This document shows positions 26,911-36,623 of a DNA stretch of 64,000 nt, in pieces. Both the position numbers and the translations under genes were made by a program. Every line of letters begins with the position of its first letter. Position 1 is the stretch's first letter. The stretch is from Methylacidiphilum kamchatkense Kam1 (GTDB lineage Bacteria; Verrucomicrobiota; Verrucomicrobiia; Methylacidiphilales; Methylacidiphilaceae). The DNA is taken from the NCBI RefSeq assembly GCF_007475525.1, contig NZ_CP037899.1, positions 682,001 to 746,000 of the forward strand, written 5' to 3'. The notes under the pieces are model-generated. The model saw nothing but the letters and a program-made list of their open reading frames with translations, was not told the origin of the DNA and did not search any database.

Positions 26911-27777
26911 TTAAAAAGTTTGAGGAAGGAATGCGGCTTCAATAGCTAGCGATTCATCTACTGCATGTCTAAGATCTTGGTGGAGCTGCTCGATGGTTCT
27001 TATTGCCTCCACATATCTCCAGAAATTTTTTTTGGGGGACTCTTTCTTTAGTTCTTCTTGGATCTTTTGCCAGTAAGCCTGTTCAAGATGGCGCAAGAAC
27101 CGTTCTCTTTTATCCATGATCTTGATATGGATTACTGTTTGGGTTTCTTCTAGGGGTTGTTCTTCTTCATTTTCCTTTTCCAGTTCTGCTTTTGTTTTTT
27201 GGACAAACTCATTGAGCAACGCCATCTTTTTGAACCCTGCGATTGGTTCTCCATTGTCGATTTGCATCCATTTTTGCACTTCGGCCAAAAGCTCTTGGTC
27301 TTCGGGCGAAATTTCAAAAGGAGAACTATTATAGACAGAAACCCGAATGCATCGGGAAAGAATGGTTGGAAATATAGACGAAGGCCTTGTCGAAGTTAAA
27401 AGAATGGTGGTATGCGAAGGAGGCTCTTCAAGGGTTTTTAAAAAGGCATTGGCCGCTTCTCCTCCTCCTAAACACATAGATTCGGCCTCTAAGATGAGGC
27501 AAACTTTTCTAGATTCTTTATAAGCTTTTAAGTAGAGCTGCTGGCAGACTTCCTTTATTTGCTGAACGCTAATGCGCTTTAATTTCGTTTGTGGACGGAC
27601 GAAGTAAAAATCAGGGTGCTTCAATGGATCTCCTTCGAGCAGTTCTCTGGAGAGAGCCATCCCTACGTTAAACAACAAGGAAGCATTGGAACCGCTGAAG
27701 AGATAAGCTGAGGCGATCCTTTGGTTCAGAATCCCTTTTTTGAATAGTTGAATACAACTTTCATAGCTCAAAGACAT
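26911..27777 (-). CDS. holB: DNA polymerase III delta'-like subunit
   Basis: 288 residues from ATG 27777 (frame open to 27867). AAA+ clamp-loader fold: 'FKKGILNQRIASAYLFSGSN' with no true Walker A, as expected of the ATPase-dead delta' subunit, then 'VCLILEAESMCLGGGEAANA', 'FLKTLEEPPSHTTILLTSTR' and 'TILSRCIRV' (SRC motif). The start overlaps the tmk stop by 17 bases, the classic tmk-holB pair. The C-terminal region is Glu/Lys-rich and weakly conserved. With DnaX (3017) it forms the clamp loader. Confidence 0.88.
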   Translation of the reverse strand: MSLSYESCIQLFKKGILNQRIASAYLFSGSNASLLFNVGMALSRELLEGDPLKHPDFYFVRPQTKLKRISVQQIKEVCQQLYLKAYKESRKVCLILEAESMCLGGGEAANAFLKTLEEPPSHTTILLTSTRPSSIFPTILSRCIRVSVYNSSPFEISPEDQELLAEVQKWMQIDNGEPIAGFKKMALLNEFVQKTKAELEKENEEEQPLEETQTVIHIKIMDKRERFLRHLEQAYWQKIQEELKKESPKKNFWRYVEAIRTIEQLHQDLRHAVDESLAIEAAFLPQTF

Positions 27778-28402
27778 GGCTAATCTTCTCCCATACAAGA
27801 GTTGCGATTTCCTTAGGACTTCCTGTGGCTTCCAAGATATAGAATCTTTCTGGTTCTCTGCTTGCAAGCTCTAAATAAGCCTTTCGGACCATCTCCAAGG
27901 ACCTCTCAAAGTCAGCCTGCAGCTTGTCAATGCTTGGTTTTTGGCCATCTCTTTTTTTAATCCTAAACCGAGAACTTGTCACTGGAATGTCCAATAGAAT
28001 CGTTAAAGTTGGCTGTATACCGGCAGTGGCCAGTTGGTTGAGTTCTTCAATGGTCTTTAGAGGAATGCCGCGGACTATTCCTTGGTATACAAGCGTCGAA
28101 TCAGTAAAACGATCGGCAAGAATCCATGTATTCTGTGCCATCTCAGGCTCAATGATTTTTTTTATTAGCTCTGCTCTACTTGCTTCAAACAAAAAGAGTT
28201 CGGCAAGCGGGCAGAAGCCTATAGCCGAATGTTTTAAAAGCCTGCGTAATCGTTCTCCAAGTGGTGTGGACCCAGGTTCTCTAACGAGGATAACCTTCTG
28301 TCCCCGCTCTTCTAATCGTTTTTTTAGTAGACGAATCTGGGTTGTTTTTCCACAGCCTTCACTGCCTTCAAAACTAATAAACCGTCTTTTTACGCTTTCC
28401 AT
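27761..28402 (-). CDS. tmk: Thymidylate kinase
   Basis: 213 residues from ATG 28402, where the family normally begins ('RRFISFEGSEGCGKTTQIRL', P-loop). Further: 'VREPGSTPLGERLRRLL' (DR(Y/H)-equivalent upstream), 'WILADRFTDSTLVYQGIVRG', 'TAGIQPTLTILLDIP' and 'IKKRDG'. Phosphorylates dTMP to dTDP. The start overlaps the cysS end by 13 bases and the stop overlaps holB, so all three are translationally linked. Confidence 0.95.
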   Translation of the reverse strand: MESVKRRFISFEGSEGCGKTTQIRLLKKRLEERGQKVILVREPGSTPLGERLRRLLKHSAIGFCPLAELFLFEASRAELIKKIIEPEMAQNTWILADRFTDSTLVYQGIVRGIPLKTIEELNQLATAGIQPTLTILLDIPVTSSRFRIKKRDGQKPSIDKLQADFERSLEMVRKAYLELASREPERFYILEATGSPKEIATLVWEKISHVFEL

Positions 28403-29844
28403 GCTTTTTGTCCTTCTGGAGTATCTTGGACGATCCAACCCATTTCATGGAGCTGCTGTCGGATCCTATCGCTTGTAGCCCAGTCCTTTTTCTTTCTGGC
28501 TTCAGATCGCATTTGAAGCAAAGTTTTAATTTCAGGAGGGATTTCCACGCTAAACTCTCCGATTCCTAAGATCGAATCAACAATTTGCCAACTTCTTTGG
28601 AGTGGTGGTAAAGGCTCTCCTTTATCCATCATACGATTGGTGTGTCTGATCCAATCGAAAAGATGACCGATTGCCTCTGTAATATTTAGATCATCCGCTA
28701 AAGCCTCAACAAAGCAGCGAAGAAAACGAGTCTCTTCTTCATATTCTTGCAGTTGGAACTGAGATTTAGGAAGGCTTTGGATGCGGCTTAACCACTGGTC
28801 GATTCTTTTGACAGCTTCACGTGAGGCTTCCATGCCCTGCCATGTGAAATTAAGGGTCTGTCGATAATGGGCAGCCGTTAAAAGATGATACCGAAGCGTC
28901 CTAGCATTGAATCCTCTTTCTAAAATGTCTCGGATAGTATAAGTATTACCAATAGATTTAGACATCTTTTCGCCCTCAACCAGTACATGTGCTACATGAA
29001 ACCAGTGGCGAACGAAATTTTGTCCTGTCACAGACTCGCTCTGCGCTATTTCATTTTCATGATGAGGAAAAATAAGATCTACCCCTCCACAGTGAATGTC
29101 TATTTCCTTGCCTAAATAACAGATACTCATGGTGGAGCATTCTATGTGCCACCCTGGTCTTCCTATTTCCCATGGAGAAATCCAACCGACCTCCCCGTCT
29201 TCGGGTTTTTTGGCTTTCCATAAGGCAAAATCCCCATAATGTTCTTTTATATATTCATCAGCCAATATGTGAGATCCAGGTTTTAATTTGTCTTTTTCTA
29301 AATGAGAAAGTTTTCCATAGTCGGGAAATGAAGAGATGCGGAAATAAACTGATCCATCCTCTCCAATATAGGCATGGTCTTTGTCTATCAGTTGGCGGAT
29401 AAATTCAATCATCTTCTCAATATGCTCAGTGGCCTTTGGTTGATAATGCGGCTTAAGCATATGAAGAGTTTGCATATCTTGTTCGAATGCATCGATATAT
29501 TTTTGAGTATATTCGACTAGAGAAAGGCCTGCGGCACGAGAAGCCGCAATTGTCTTGTCGTCAATATCGGTATAGTTCATGGTGTGAATCACCTTATATC
29601 CGAATAATTCAAGAGCTCTTCGAAGAAGATCCACACAGAGAAAGGTTCTAAAATTGCCGATATGAGCTAGGTTATATACGGTTGGTCCGCAAGCATACAT
29701 GGTTACCTGCGGAGGATTGATCGGCTCAATAGGCTCTAGTTTGCGTGAAATGGTATTGTACAAAAGAAAAGGAGGAAGGGGAAAAGAGAATTTCATTTTT
29801 TTTTTGTTGTTGAAAAAGGTTATTTTTTCAATCTTGTTCCTCAT
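28390..29844 (-). CDS. cysS: Cysteinyl-tRNA synthetase
   Basis: 484 residues. 'YACGPTVYNLAHIGNFRTFL' carries the zinc Cys and HIGN; 'GWHIECSTMSICYLG' and 'HHENEIAQSES' hold other zinc ligands; 'EKMSKSIGNTYTIRDILERG' is the KMSKS loop. The C-terminal anticodon-binding part is complete. Start is either ATG 29844, overlapping the upstream stop as TAATG, or ATG 29796, nearer the usual start. Attaches cysteine to tRNA-Cys. Lies between a lipoamide-dehydrogenase-like gene and tmk. Confidence 0.96.
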   Translation of the reverse strand: MRNKIEKITFFNNKKKMKFSFPLPPFLLYNTISRKLEPIEPINPPQVTMYACGPTVYNLAHIGNFRTFLCVDLLRRALELFGYKVIHTMNYTDIDDKTIAASRAAGLSLVEYTQKYIDAFEQDMQTLHMLKPHYQPKATEHIEKMIEFIRQLIDKDHAYIGEDGSVYFRISSFPDYGKLSHLEKDKLKPGSHILADEYIKEHYGDFALWKAKKPEDGEVGWISPWEIGRPGWHIECSTMSICYLGKEIDIHCGGVDLIFPHHENEIAQSESVTGQNFVRHWFHVAHVLVEGEKMSKSIGNTYTIRDILERGFNARTLRYHLLTAAHYRQTLNFTWQGMEASREAVKRIDQWLSRIQSLPKSQFQLQEYEEETRFLRCFVEALADDLNITEAIGHLFDWIRHTNRMMDKGEPLPPLQRSWQIVDSILGIGEFSVEIPPEIKTLLQMRSEARKKKDWATSDRIRQQLHEMGWIVQDTPEGQKAWKA

Positions 29845-31265
29845 TAAACAACAGATTGGTTCATTTCTTTTCGCTTCTGGAGCACATAAAAGATTTCTTC
29901 GGCTGGGTATCCCAAGATTTCGGAAAGGGTAGGATGATAAAAAGGCATATGCAAAAGATCCTCAACTTTCCCTCTAAAATACATGCACGTACTTACTATA
30001 TGAATCAACTCTGAAGCATGAGGACCTATAATGGCACCGCAAAGAATTTCTCCAGTGGAAGGCTCAGCATAGATTTTCACAAACCCTTGTTCTTTCCCTT
30101 CGATAATGGCTTTTCCATGATCTTGGAAAAAATACTTAGCGTTTATTGTTTCACCATTTCGAGGTAAAAGACCTACCATTGCTGTTTCTGGATCAGTAAA
30201 AACAACTTCCATTGTCAAACGTCTTGAAATGACATGGGAAGGTTCTTTACCCGCAAGGATTTCAAGAGCGTTTTTAGCTGCAATTTCTCCTTCTTCTCTG
30301 GCAATGTGCACGATTCCAAAATTGCCCGTAGCATCCCCTGCGGCAAAAATATGGGGGATGGAAGTCTGCATTTTATCATTGACCTCAAGCGATTGAAAAT
30401 CAGTATGAATCCCTATCTTTTCTAATCCAAGGTATTTTAGGTTCGGCCTTCTTCCAAGCGCATAGAAAATTTCTTTAGAGAAAACTTCCTTCTTTTTTCC
30501 TTTAAAAAAGAAAGAAACTTTTTTCAACCCATTTACAGTAGAGACCGCTTCAATTTGAGTATCGCTAAAAACAGTAATGCCCTCGGCTGTGAAACAATCC
30601 TTGAGGCATTGGGAAACTTCTGGATCAAATTGTTTCAAAAGCCTAGGGCTTCTTTGAATGATTGTCGTTTTGCAACCGAGTCGAGAAAAAAATTGGGCAA
30701 ATTCACAAGCAACAGGTCCACCGCCCAAAACGGTTATGCTTTCTGGCAAATGCTCCAGTTCAAGTGCTGAATCACTTGTAAGGAATCCAGACTCCATTAA
30801 GCCTGGAATGGGCAGTGGATCAATGATTGAGCCAGTCGTTATGATGATAACATTTGCATAGAGGAGTTGCTTTTCCCCATCTCTTCCTATTATTTCCAAT
30901 TCGTTTGAGCTCTTGAAAGAAGCTTGGGCTCGAATGAAGTCTACTGGCAATGAAAGGATCTCTTCTTCTCTATATTTAGCAAACGTCTCGACGAGTTTTC
31001 TTTTTCTCCATTGAATCTGCTGCATATCCGCTGAAATAGCCTCTACTTTCAATCCAAAAAATTTGGCTTGTTGCAAATCCCAAAATCTTCGACTTGATTC
31101 TATTAATGTTTTTGAAGGCATACAGCCTTTGAGGATGCAAAGACCCCCAATCTTTTCTCCTCCTTCGATCAGGGCGACTTTGATTCCCTGTTTTGCGGCT
31201 ATAGAAGCAGCAGCAAAACCCGCGGTTCCTGCACCGATGATGGCCAACTGGTATGATCCCTTCAT
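29844..31265 (-). CDS. Dihydrolipoamide dehydrogenase-like flavoprotein disulfide reductase
   Basis: 473 residues from ATG 31265. FAD-binding 'AIIGAGTAGFAAASIAAKQG', the redox pair 'GGLCILKGCMPSKTLIES' (C-x4-C), NAD(P)-binding 'SITVLGGGPVACEFAQFFSR', second FAD motif 'TSIPHIFAAGDATG', and the dimerisation domain ending in 'MPFYHPTLSEILGYPAEEIF' (His-Pro of the catalytic dyad; Glu follows). This is the Lpd/MerA family; the substrate could be lipoamide, mercury or another disulfide. No 2-oxoacid dehydrogenase genes lie nearby, so I leave the symbol blank. About 41 bases downstream of the HAD gene. Confidence 0.88.
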   Translation of the reverse strand: MKGSYQLAIIGAGTAGFAAASIAAKQGIKVALIEGGEKIGGLCILKGCMPSKTLIESSRRFWDLQQAKFFGLKVEAISADMQQIQWRKRKLVETFAKYREEEILSLPVDFIRAQASFKSSNELEIIGRDGEKQLLYANVIIITTGSIIDPLPIPGLMESGFLTSDSALELEHLPESITVLGGGPVACEFAQFFSRLGCKTTIIQRSPRLLKQFDPEVSQCLKDCFTAEGITVFSDTQIEAVSTVNGLKKVSFFFKGKKKEVFSKEIFYALGRRPNLKYLGLEKIGIHTDFQSLEVNDKMQTSIPHIFAAGDATGNFGIVHIAREEGEIAAKNALEILAGKEPSHVISRRLTMEVVFTDPETAMVGLLPRNGETINAKYFFQDHGKAIIEGKEQGFVKIYAEPSTGEILCGAIIGPHASELIHIVSTCMYFRGKVEDLLHMPFYHPTLSEILGYPAEEIFYVLQKRKEMNQSVV

Positions 31266-31306
31266 TGAAAATCCTAAATTTTTTTTTATGCAATCTTTCT
31301 TCAGGG

Positions 31307-31999
31307 CTAATCGGTAAACAGAGAGAAAAAATCTTTTACACAAGCAAGGTCTTTAAAAGAGTAATCAGGTTTGTATTGGTCAAGCTCCTCCTTGCTGAAG
31401 CCTCCAGTAGCCACAGCAATCGAAGTAAAACCTGCAAATTTAGCGCAAAGAACATCATGGGGAGTGTCTCCCACTACCCAAAAATTCTTTTTTTCAATGA
31501 CTTGACCGAACATTGCCATAACAAGCTCAGCAGCCATACTGGCTAAATAATTTCTTGATTCATGAAGATCACCGAACAGCCCAAAAGAGAAATAGGTCCA
31601 TACCCTATAATAGGAAAGTTTGATCTGAGCAGCTTTTCTGAAATTACCTGTCAAAAGCCCCATTTTGACAGAAGAGATAGTACTTATTGTTTGCAAAATA
31701 TCTAATATTCCTGGACAAAGCTTCCCTGTATCCTGACTAGTAAGTTCTTCCCGGAGAACTTTCAAATAATGATTTCTGTAAATGGAAAGGTTTTCAGGGG
31801 TCCATGGCACCTGGCATCTATTCAAAATTTGTTTTGCGATCATGAGATCTGTTCTTCCCCGATAGTCTAGTTCTTTGGGATGCACCTCTATATTATACAG
31901 TTCATTGATAGTCCGAAAAATGGCTCTTACTCCGCTACCACTAGAATGGATAAGAGTGCCATCGATATCCCATAGAATGATATGCTTTGTTTTTGGCAT
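31307..31999 (-). CDS. HAD-superfamily hydrolase (phosphoglycolate phosphatase-like)
   Basis: 230 residues. HAD motif I 'IILWDIDGTLIHSSGSG' (DxDGT), a helical cap, motif II 'MGLLTGNFRKAAQIKL', and motif III/IV 'WVVGDTPHDVLCAKFAGFTS' with 'IAVATGG'. Likely phosphomonoesterase; phosphoglycolate phosphatase (Gph) is a guess only. It lies directly upstream of the flavoprotein gene and downstream of fabI with about 34 bases between, so a common operon is likely. Confidence 0.87.
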   Translation of the reverse strand: MPKTKHIILWDIDGTLIHSSGSGVRAIFRTINELYNIEVHPKELDYRGRTDLMIAKQILNRCQVPWTPENLSIYRNHYLKVLREELTSQDTGKLCPGILDILQTISTISSVKMGLLTGNFRKAAQIKLSYYRVWTYFSFGLFGDLHESRNYLASMAAELVMAMFGQVIEKKNFWVVGDTPHDVLCAKFAGFTSIAVATGGFSKEELDQYKPDYSFKDLACVKDFFSLFTD

Positions 32000-32033
32000 G
32001 AGATGGTAATGTTATAATTGCAGCCTTAAGCTT

Positions 32034-32816
32034 TTAGAATCCAAGGATAGAGTATCCACAGTCAACGTAAATCGTTTGTCCTGTAATGGCTCTGGATTCA
32101 TCTGATGCTAAAAATAAAGCAACCGATGCCACTTCTTTGGCTTCTACATTTCTTTTCAATGGAGATTTAGTTTCACATTCTTTTAAAAACTTTGTAAATC
32201 CGCTGATTCCTCTTGCAGCTAATGTGTTTATTGGCCCAGGACTTACAGCATTGACCCGTATCTGATCTTTGCCAAACTCATAGGCCAGATACCTCACGGA
32301 GGATTCAAGAGCCGATTTTGCGGGCCCCATAATCTTGTAATTTGATATAACTTTTTCCGAACCATAATAGGATAAAGTCAGAATACTGCCTCCATCTCTG
32401 AATAAGGTTTTGGCTTCCCTTGCTAAGGCTATAAAAGAATAAACACTGATTTCAAAAGTTTTTAAAAAATCTTCTCGAGTGGTCTCATAGAAGTTTTTTT
32501 CTAGCGCTTCTTTTGGAGCAAAAGCGATAGAGTGGAGTAAGAGATCGATTTTAGGAAAATGTTTTACAGCCTGCGAAAAGAAAGATTTGATTTCTTGTTC
32601 ATTACTGACATCACAGGGAAAAGCAAAAGAAGGAGGACTAGGAGGGAGTTCAGAAAGGAGAGCTTCCACTGGTTTCTTTAGTCTTTCTCCTTGGTATCCA
32701 ACGATCAAGTTGGCTCCGGCCTCATGCCAGGTTTTGGCAACGGCCCAGGCGATGCTCCATTTATTAGCAACACCAAAGACAAGTGCATTTTTTCCTAATA
32801 GAGGCTTATAATTCAT
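32034..32816 (-). CDS. fabI: Enoyl-[acyl-carrier-protein] reductase, NADH type
   Basis: 260 residues from ATG 32816, chosen because a clean AAGGAT site lies six bases upstream. SDR fold with the FabI-type nucleotide loop 'LVFGVANKWSIAWAVAKTWH' and the catalytic Tyr-x6-Lys 'YKIMGPAKSALESSVRYLA'. Further marks: 'LLLHSIAFAPKEAL', 'RVNAVSPGPINTLAARGISG' and the C-terminal 'GQTIYVDCGYSILGF'. Reduces enoyl-ACP in the last step of each fatty-acid elongation cycle, using malonyl units supplied by the Acc genes in this window. Confidence 0.94.
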   Translation of the reverse strand: MNYKPLLGKNALVFGVANKWSIAWAVAKTWHEAGANLIVGYQGERLKKPVEALLSELPPSPPSFAFPCDVSNEQEIKSFFSQAVKHFPKIDLLLHSIAFAPKEALEKNFYETTREDFLKTFEISVYSFIALAREAKTLFRDGGSILTLSYYGSEKVISNYKIMGPAKSALESSVRYLAYEFGKDQIRVNAVSPGPINTLAARGISGFTKFLKECETKSPLKRNVEAKEVASVALFLASDESRAITGQTIYVDCGYSILGF

Positions 32817-33688
32817 AATAGGATCCTTAATGAAGAAAACAAAATAAAATATAAAGAGCAAATTTTAAATCAGTAAGCACAATCCCGTCTTTTTTCAAAC
32901 GAGTCGTTCGATATTTTTTCTGAGATGTAGATCTAGAACTAATTTCTGAACGAAGTTCGTCCATTCTTTTTTCTCAGCATTTCAAATGGAACGTTCATTT
33001 CAAATCATTGGCTATTTATTTATATCAGAAATCTTTCCTAAAACTAGCCCTACTTTCCAATTAATAGCCATAATTATTTGAATCTACGCCATTGCTACAG
33101 ATTTTCCTTGGTCAATGGAAGTAAAGATCTTCAGAAATTTATCTTCTCAGGAATAGGAAAGAAAATGGGAAGAGCTAGTATTAGATTAGTTTAGAGACAG
33201 ACTGCGAGCCTACCACATATAATAAGAAATAATAAGAAAATACTTTGATTTTTTTCATTAGCAGGTTTGGTTTAGTAGCGGTCTTTGCTTTTATCCTTAT
33301 GCATTCCTTGCCTACTCTAAGATAAAAAATGAGAAAGAGGTTTGTTTATTTGCTGTGGCTCGAATTGTCCAAAAGTTCTGACTGTTTACAATCGGAAATG
33401 GATGGAGAGGAAGATCATTTTGAAAGTAGGAGCAACGCATGCCATGCTAGAACAATGTTAGCAAAGGTCGTTCCTAGCTTCATACAGAAGCTAATTAATA
33501 GGTTAAAACTGTTAATTTTTTTAATACTTCTCTTTCCAAAAAATCTTTCAATATATTTTCTATATTAGGAGATTATATAGATTTATCATTGTCTTTTGAA
33601 TGCATTTCATTTATTAGTAGTATGGCGCTTTTGGTGAAGAATCAAAAAGTGATAGAGATTCAGGTCTATTGATCTGGATCGCAAAGTA
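32817..33688. other. 870-base gene-poor region
   Basis: A+T-rich sequence between fabI and the glycosyltransferase-PHP gene; it holds both divergent promoters. One plus-strand frame (33329-33568, 79 codons) exists but its sequence shows no family, no ribosome site and a biased tail. I call no gene. A decayed gene is possible but nothing identifiable remains. Confidence 0.4.
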
Positions 33689-35626
33689 ATGAAACGAATA
33701 CTTATTTTGACGGCTGGTTTTGGAGAAGGTCATAATACTGCGGCACGGAATATACAGGAAGCCATTGAACATCTGGAGCCGGACGAGGCGATTGTTGATC
33801 GGATTGATCTTTTTGATACCTGTTATGGCAAGTTCAGCGATCTGTTGCGACAAGGCTATCTAACAGCCATTAATCGTGCCCCATTAATTTGGAGAGGGAT
33901 TTATTCCATCTTTGATCGTACGAGTTTTATAGAAGACGTACTGGTGGCTTTTGCCAAAATGAAGCAGGCCTTGGACTGGTTGCTGAGAGAAATGCAACCT
34001 GACGTCGTGCTGTCGACATATCCTTTCTATAATTTTCTGATAGAAGAGATCTTTAAGGACGGGAAGGAAAAAAACTTTGTTCAAATAACCGTCATCACTG
34101 ATTCAATCACCGTCAATTCTTTTTGGTATAGGAGTTGGAGCGATTATTTTGTAGTGCCTAATAAAGATACGGCTAGCATTTTAAAATCAGCAGGCATAGC
34201 TGAGGAGAGGATTCTTGAATTTGGTTTTCCTGTCCAACTTGAATTTTTGGAGTATGCTCAAAACTCCATGCCTTTAGAACCCCTACAACAGCCCAAGATT
34301 TTATATATAATCAATTCGGGAAGGAAAAAAGCATCAAAAATTATTGATCAACTCTTATCCAGGAAGAATTGGGAAGCAACGATCGTTGTGGGAAAAGACG
34401 AAAAGCTCTTTTGCAATATTGCTGATCATGTTAAAGGCTTTGAAGAACGGATTAAAGTTTTGGGATGGACAGATAAAATTCCCGAGCTTTTGCTCAGTCA
34501 TCATGTGGTTATTAGCAAAGCAGGTGGTGCTACGGTGCAGGAAGCTATCGCAGCTTGTTGCCCAATGATTATTCCACAAGTTGTTCCTGGTCAAGAAGAA
34601 GGAAATTATGAATTTTTACGGAGATACGAAGTGGCTTGTTTTGCTGAAAAGCCATCGGATATCGGATCAGCCCTGGACTTTTTATTTGAAAACGAGGCTA
34701 AGCATTGGAAAAAATTAAAGAATAATCTTAAAAAAATTAGCAAGCCAGACAGCTCTCTTAAAATAGCTCAGTTTGTCCTAGAACAATCTGTTTTGGAAAT
34801 AGCTTCTTCGAGGGTTTTCCCTTTTCCTGGGAAAAGGCTTGAAAATATCCATTTTTCGGTGACCCAAGCGAAAAGCTCTCAAGCGTTACTGTGCGATTTT
34901 CATATTCATTCCACTTATTCTGATGGGAGGTTATCCATAGGAGAGATCGTGGATTTTTATGGACAGCGCGGTTTTGATTGTATCTGTGTGACCGATCATC
35001 TGGTTGATAGAAAAAGATTGATCGGTAAGTTCTGCGAACTCACTGGGCTTGTATTGACACCGACTAAAGTCGGAGAGTATTTCGAAACGATAGAGAAAGA
35101 AAAGAAAAGAGCATGGAAAAAATATGAAATGATTCTCTTCTGCGGAATAGAATTTAACAAAGACGGATATAGTCCAAAAACCTCTGCGCATCTACTGGGG
35201 ATCGATCTTAAAAGCCCAATTGATCCATGCCTTTCGTTAAAGGACATTATTGCTGAGATCCATAAACAAAACGGCCTTGCTGTTGCCTCTCATCCACACA
35301 TTTTCCAAAGTGTTTGGGGGCCGAACACTCTATTTTTATGGGAAAATCAGGAAGAATATGCTCCATTGCTTGATGCCTGGGAGGTGGCAAATCGGTATGA
35401 TCTATTTTCTCCCATAGGCTTAAAAAAACTGCCTTTTATTGCCAACAGTGATTTTCATAAGCCAAAGCACATCCATTCCTGGAAAACAATCCTCCATTGT
35501 GCAAAAGACGCGGATGAAATCAAAGAATGTATTCGTTCCAATAGGAATGTTGCCATAACCCTTTACCGGGATCACAAGTTCGGCACGATCTTTCAAAAGA
35601 AGGATATTGAGCTGGAAATTGCCTAA
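33689..35626 (+). CDS. Diacylglycerol-glycosyltransferase-like domain fused to a PHP phosphoesterase domain
   Basis: 645 residues, two parts. Residues 1-370 follow the MGDG-synthase/MurG-like GT28 pattern: 'RILILTAGFGEGHNTAARNI', 'QPDVVLSTYPFYNFLIEEI', 'QITVITDSITVNSFWYRSWS', 'VPNKDTASILKSAGIAEERI' and the sugar-nucleotide site 'VVISKAGGATVQEAIAACCP'. Residues 405-640 are a PHP domain: 'LCDFHIHSTYSDGRLSIGEI', 'CVTDHLVD', 'GIEFNKDGYSPKTSAHLLGI', 'ASHPHIF' and 'FIANSDFHKPKHI', with the metal His/Asp set kept. The first should glycosylate a lipid; the second should cleave a phosphoester. I know no standard function for the pair. Upstream of birA. Confidence 0.85.
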   Translation: MKRILILTAGFGEGHNTAARNIQEAIEHLEPDEAIVDRIDLFDTCYGKFSDLLRQGYLTAINRAPLIWRGIYSIFDRTSFIEDVLVAFAKMKQALDWLLREMQPDVVLSTYPFYNFLIEEIFKDGKEKNFVQITVITDSITVNSFWYRSWSDYFVVPNKDTASILKSAGIAEERILEFGFPVQLEFLEYAQNSMPLEPLQQPKILYIINSGRKKASKIIDQLLSRKNWEATIVVGKDEKLFCNIADHVKGFEERIKVLGWTDKIPELLLSHHVVISKAGGATVQEAIAACCPMIIPQVVPGQEEGNYEFLRRYEVACFAEKPSDIGSALDFLFENEAKHWKKLKNNLKKISKPDSSLKIAQFVLEQSVLEIASSRVFPFPGKRLENIHFSVTQAKSSQALLCDFHIHSTYSDGRLSIGEIVDFYGQRGFDCICVTDHLVDRKRLIGKFCELTGLVLTPTKVGEYFETIEKEKKRAWKKYEMILFCGIEFNKDGYSPKTSAHLLGIDLKSPIDPCLSLKDIIAEIHKQNGLAVASHPHIFQSVWGPNTLFLWENQEEYAPLLDAWEVANRYDLFSPIGLKKLPFIANSDFHKPKHIHSWKTILHCAKDADEIKECIRSNRNVAITLYRDHKFGTIFQKKDIELEIA

Positions 35627-35642
35627 CGCTTCGTTGAGTCGA

Positions 35643-36623
35643 ATGATATTGCCTTCTTGCGCTCCTTCTTCCACCGAATTCCAACTATTAAAACGGCTGC
35701 TTGCCAATAGGAATTGCAAGCTTGCTTTCCGTGATCTATTAGCAGCAGTTCAATCAGATGAAAAGGAAGTGTGGGAAAGTCTTTGCAGGTTGCAAGAACA
35801 AGGGTTTGTCATTAATTGCTCTCCTGTAGTGGGGATATCTCTTGAGGATCCTTTACCAGATATCCTCCATCCGGTAGAACTCCAGATTCTGTTGGAAAGG
35901 CGGGAGTTTCACATCCGTTGGAAACCAGAAATTTTCCAAGTAATTGGTTCGACAAATGACGAAGTAATTAAGCAGGCAAAGAGAGGGGCTAAGGAAGGGC
36001 TTGTTGTCGTCTCTGATAGACAACTGAAGGGAAGAGGAAGACAAGGTCGATCATGGGAATCTTTCCTTCCCTTAGGTCTTTATATGACAGCGCTATTGCG
36101 ACCAAAGTGGCCAGTAGCCAATCCTCAACAATTGGCTATCTTAAGCTCTCTTTCTGCGGCGGAAGCCTTATTTCAAATGGGTTTGAAAACTGTGGCTATT
36201 AAATGGCCTAATGATATCGTTGTTGGTGCTAAAAAGCTTGGAGGAATACTGATAGAAATCGATCGGGATGAAGGTGGAAATTGGTTTGCTGCAATAGGCA
36301 TTGGAATTAACCTGAATCAACACACAATCCACTTTTCAGAATCCTTGCAAGCAAAAGCCACCTCCTTTTACTTGGAGACAGGGAAAAAGGTGCGGAGAGT
36401 GGAGCTTTTGATTGAAATCCTCAGTCAACTAGATCGGAATTCGCAGCGATCTTTTGGCGCAATCAAGTCATTGTGGGAAAAAAGAATGGTGCAGTGGAAT
36501 GAGAAGGTTGTTTTCGAAGCAAATGGTCAAAAAATGGTAGGACGAATGATAGGTATTGATGAAACAGGTTGTTTGCTTATTGAGAGTGAAAGTGGAAGCA
36601 TCCAGAAAATTTTTTCAATTTGA
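35643..36623 (+). CDS. birA: Biotin-[acetyl-CoA carboxylase] ligase
   Basis: About 326 residues from ATG 35643; a TTG at 35607 with AAGGA just before it would add 12 and overlap the previous gene. N-terminal winged helix (about 1-60, 'AFRDLLAAVQSDEKEVWESL') suggests a repressor function as in E. coli BirA. Ligase core: 'EIFQVIGSTNDEVIKQAK', 'VVSDRQLKGRGRQGRSWESF' (biotin/ATP loop), 'TVAIKWPNDIVVGAKKLGGI' and 'IGIGINLNQH'. C-terminal SH3-like part 'NEKVVFEANGQKMVGRMIGI'. Biotinylates AccB (26167). Confidence 0.93.
   Translation: MILPSCAPSSTEFQLLKRLLANRNCKLAFRDLLAAVQSDEKEVWESLCRLQEQGFVINCSPVVGISLEDPLPDILHPVELQILLERREFHIRWKPEIFQVIGSTNDEVIKQAKRGAKEGLVVVSDRQLKGRGRQGRSWESFLPLGLYMTALLRPKWPVANPQQLAILSSLSAAEALFQMGLKTVAIKWPNDIVVGAKKLGGILIEIDRDEGGNWFAAIGIGINLNQHTIHFSESLQAKATSFYLETGKKVRRVELLIEILSQLDRNSQRSFGAIKSLWEKRMVQWNEKVVFEANGQKMVGRMIGIDETGCLLIESESGSIQKIFSI

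Noticed and set aside
26742-26942. Lys/Arg-rich 66-codon minus-strand frame
   Set aside because: Comes from a pyrimidine-rich tract, overlaps the holB end, has no ribosome site and no domain.
33329-33568. 79-codon plus-strand frame in the fabI upstream gap
   Set aside because: No ribosome site, no recognised pattern, hydrophobic tail from A+T-rich sequence.
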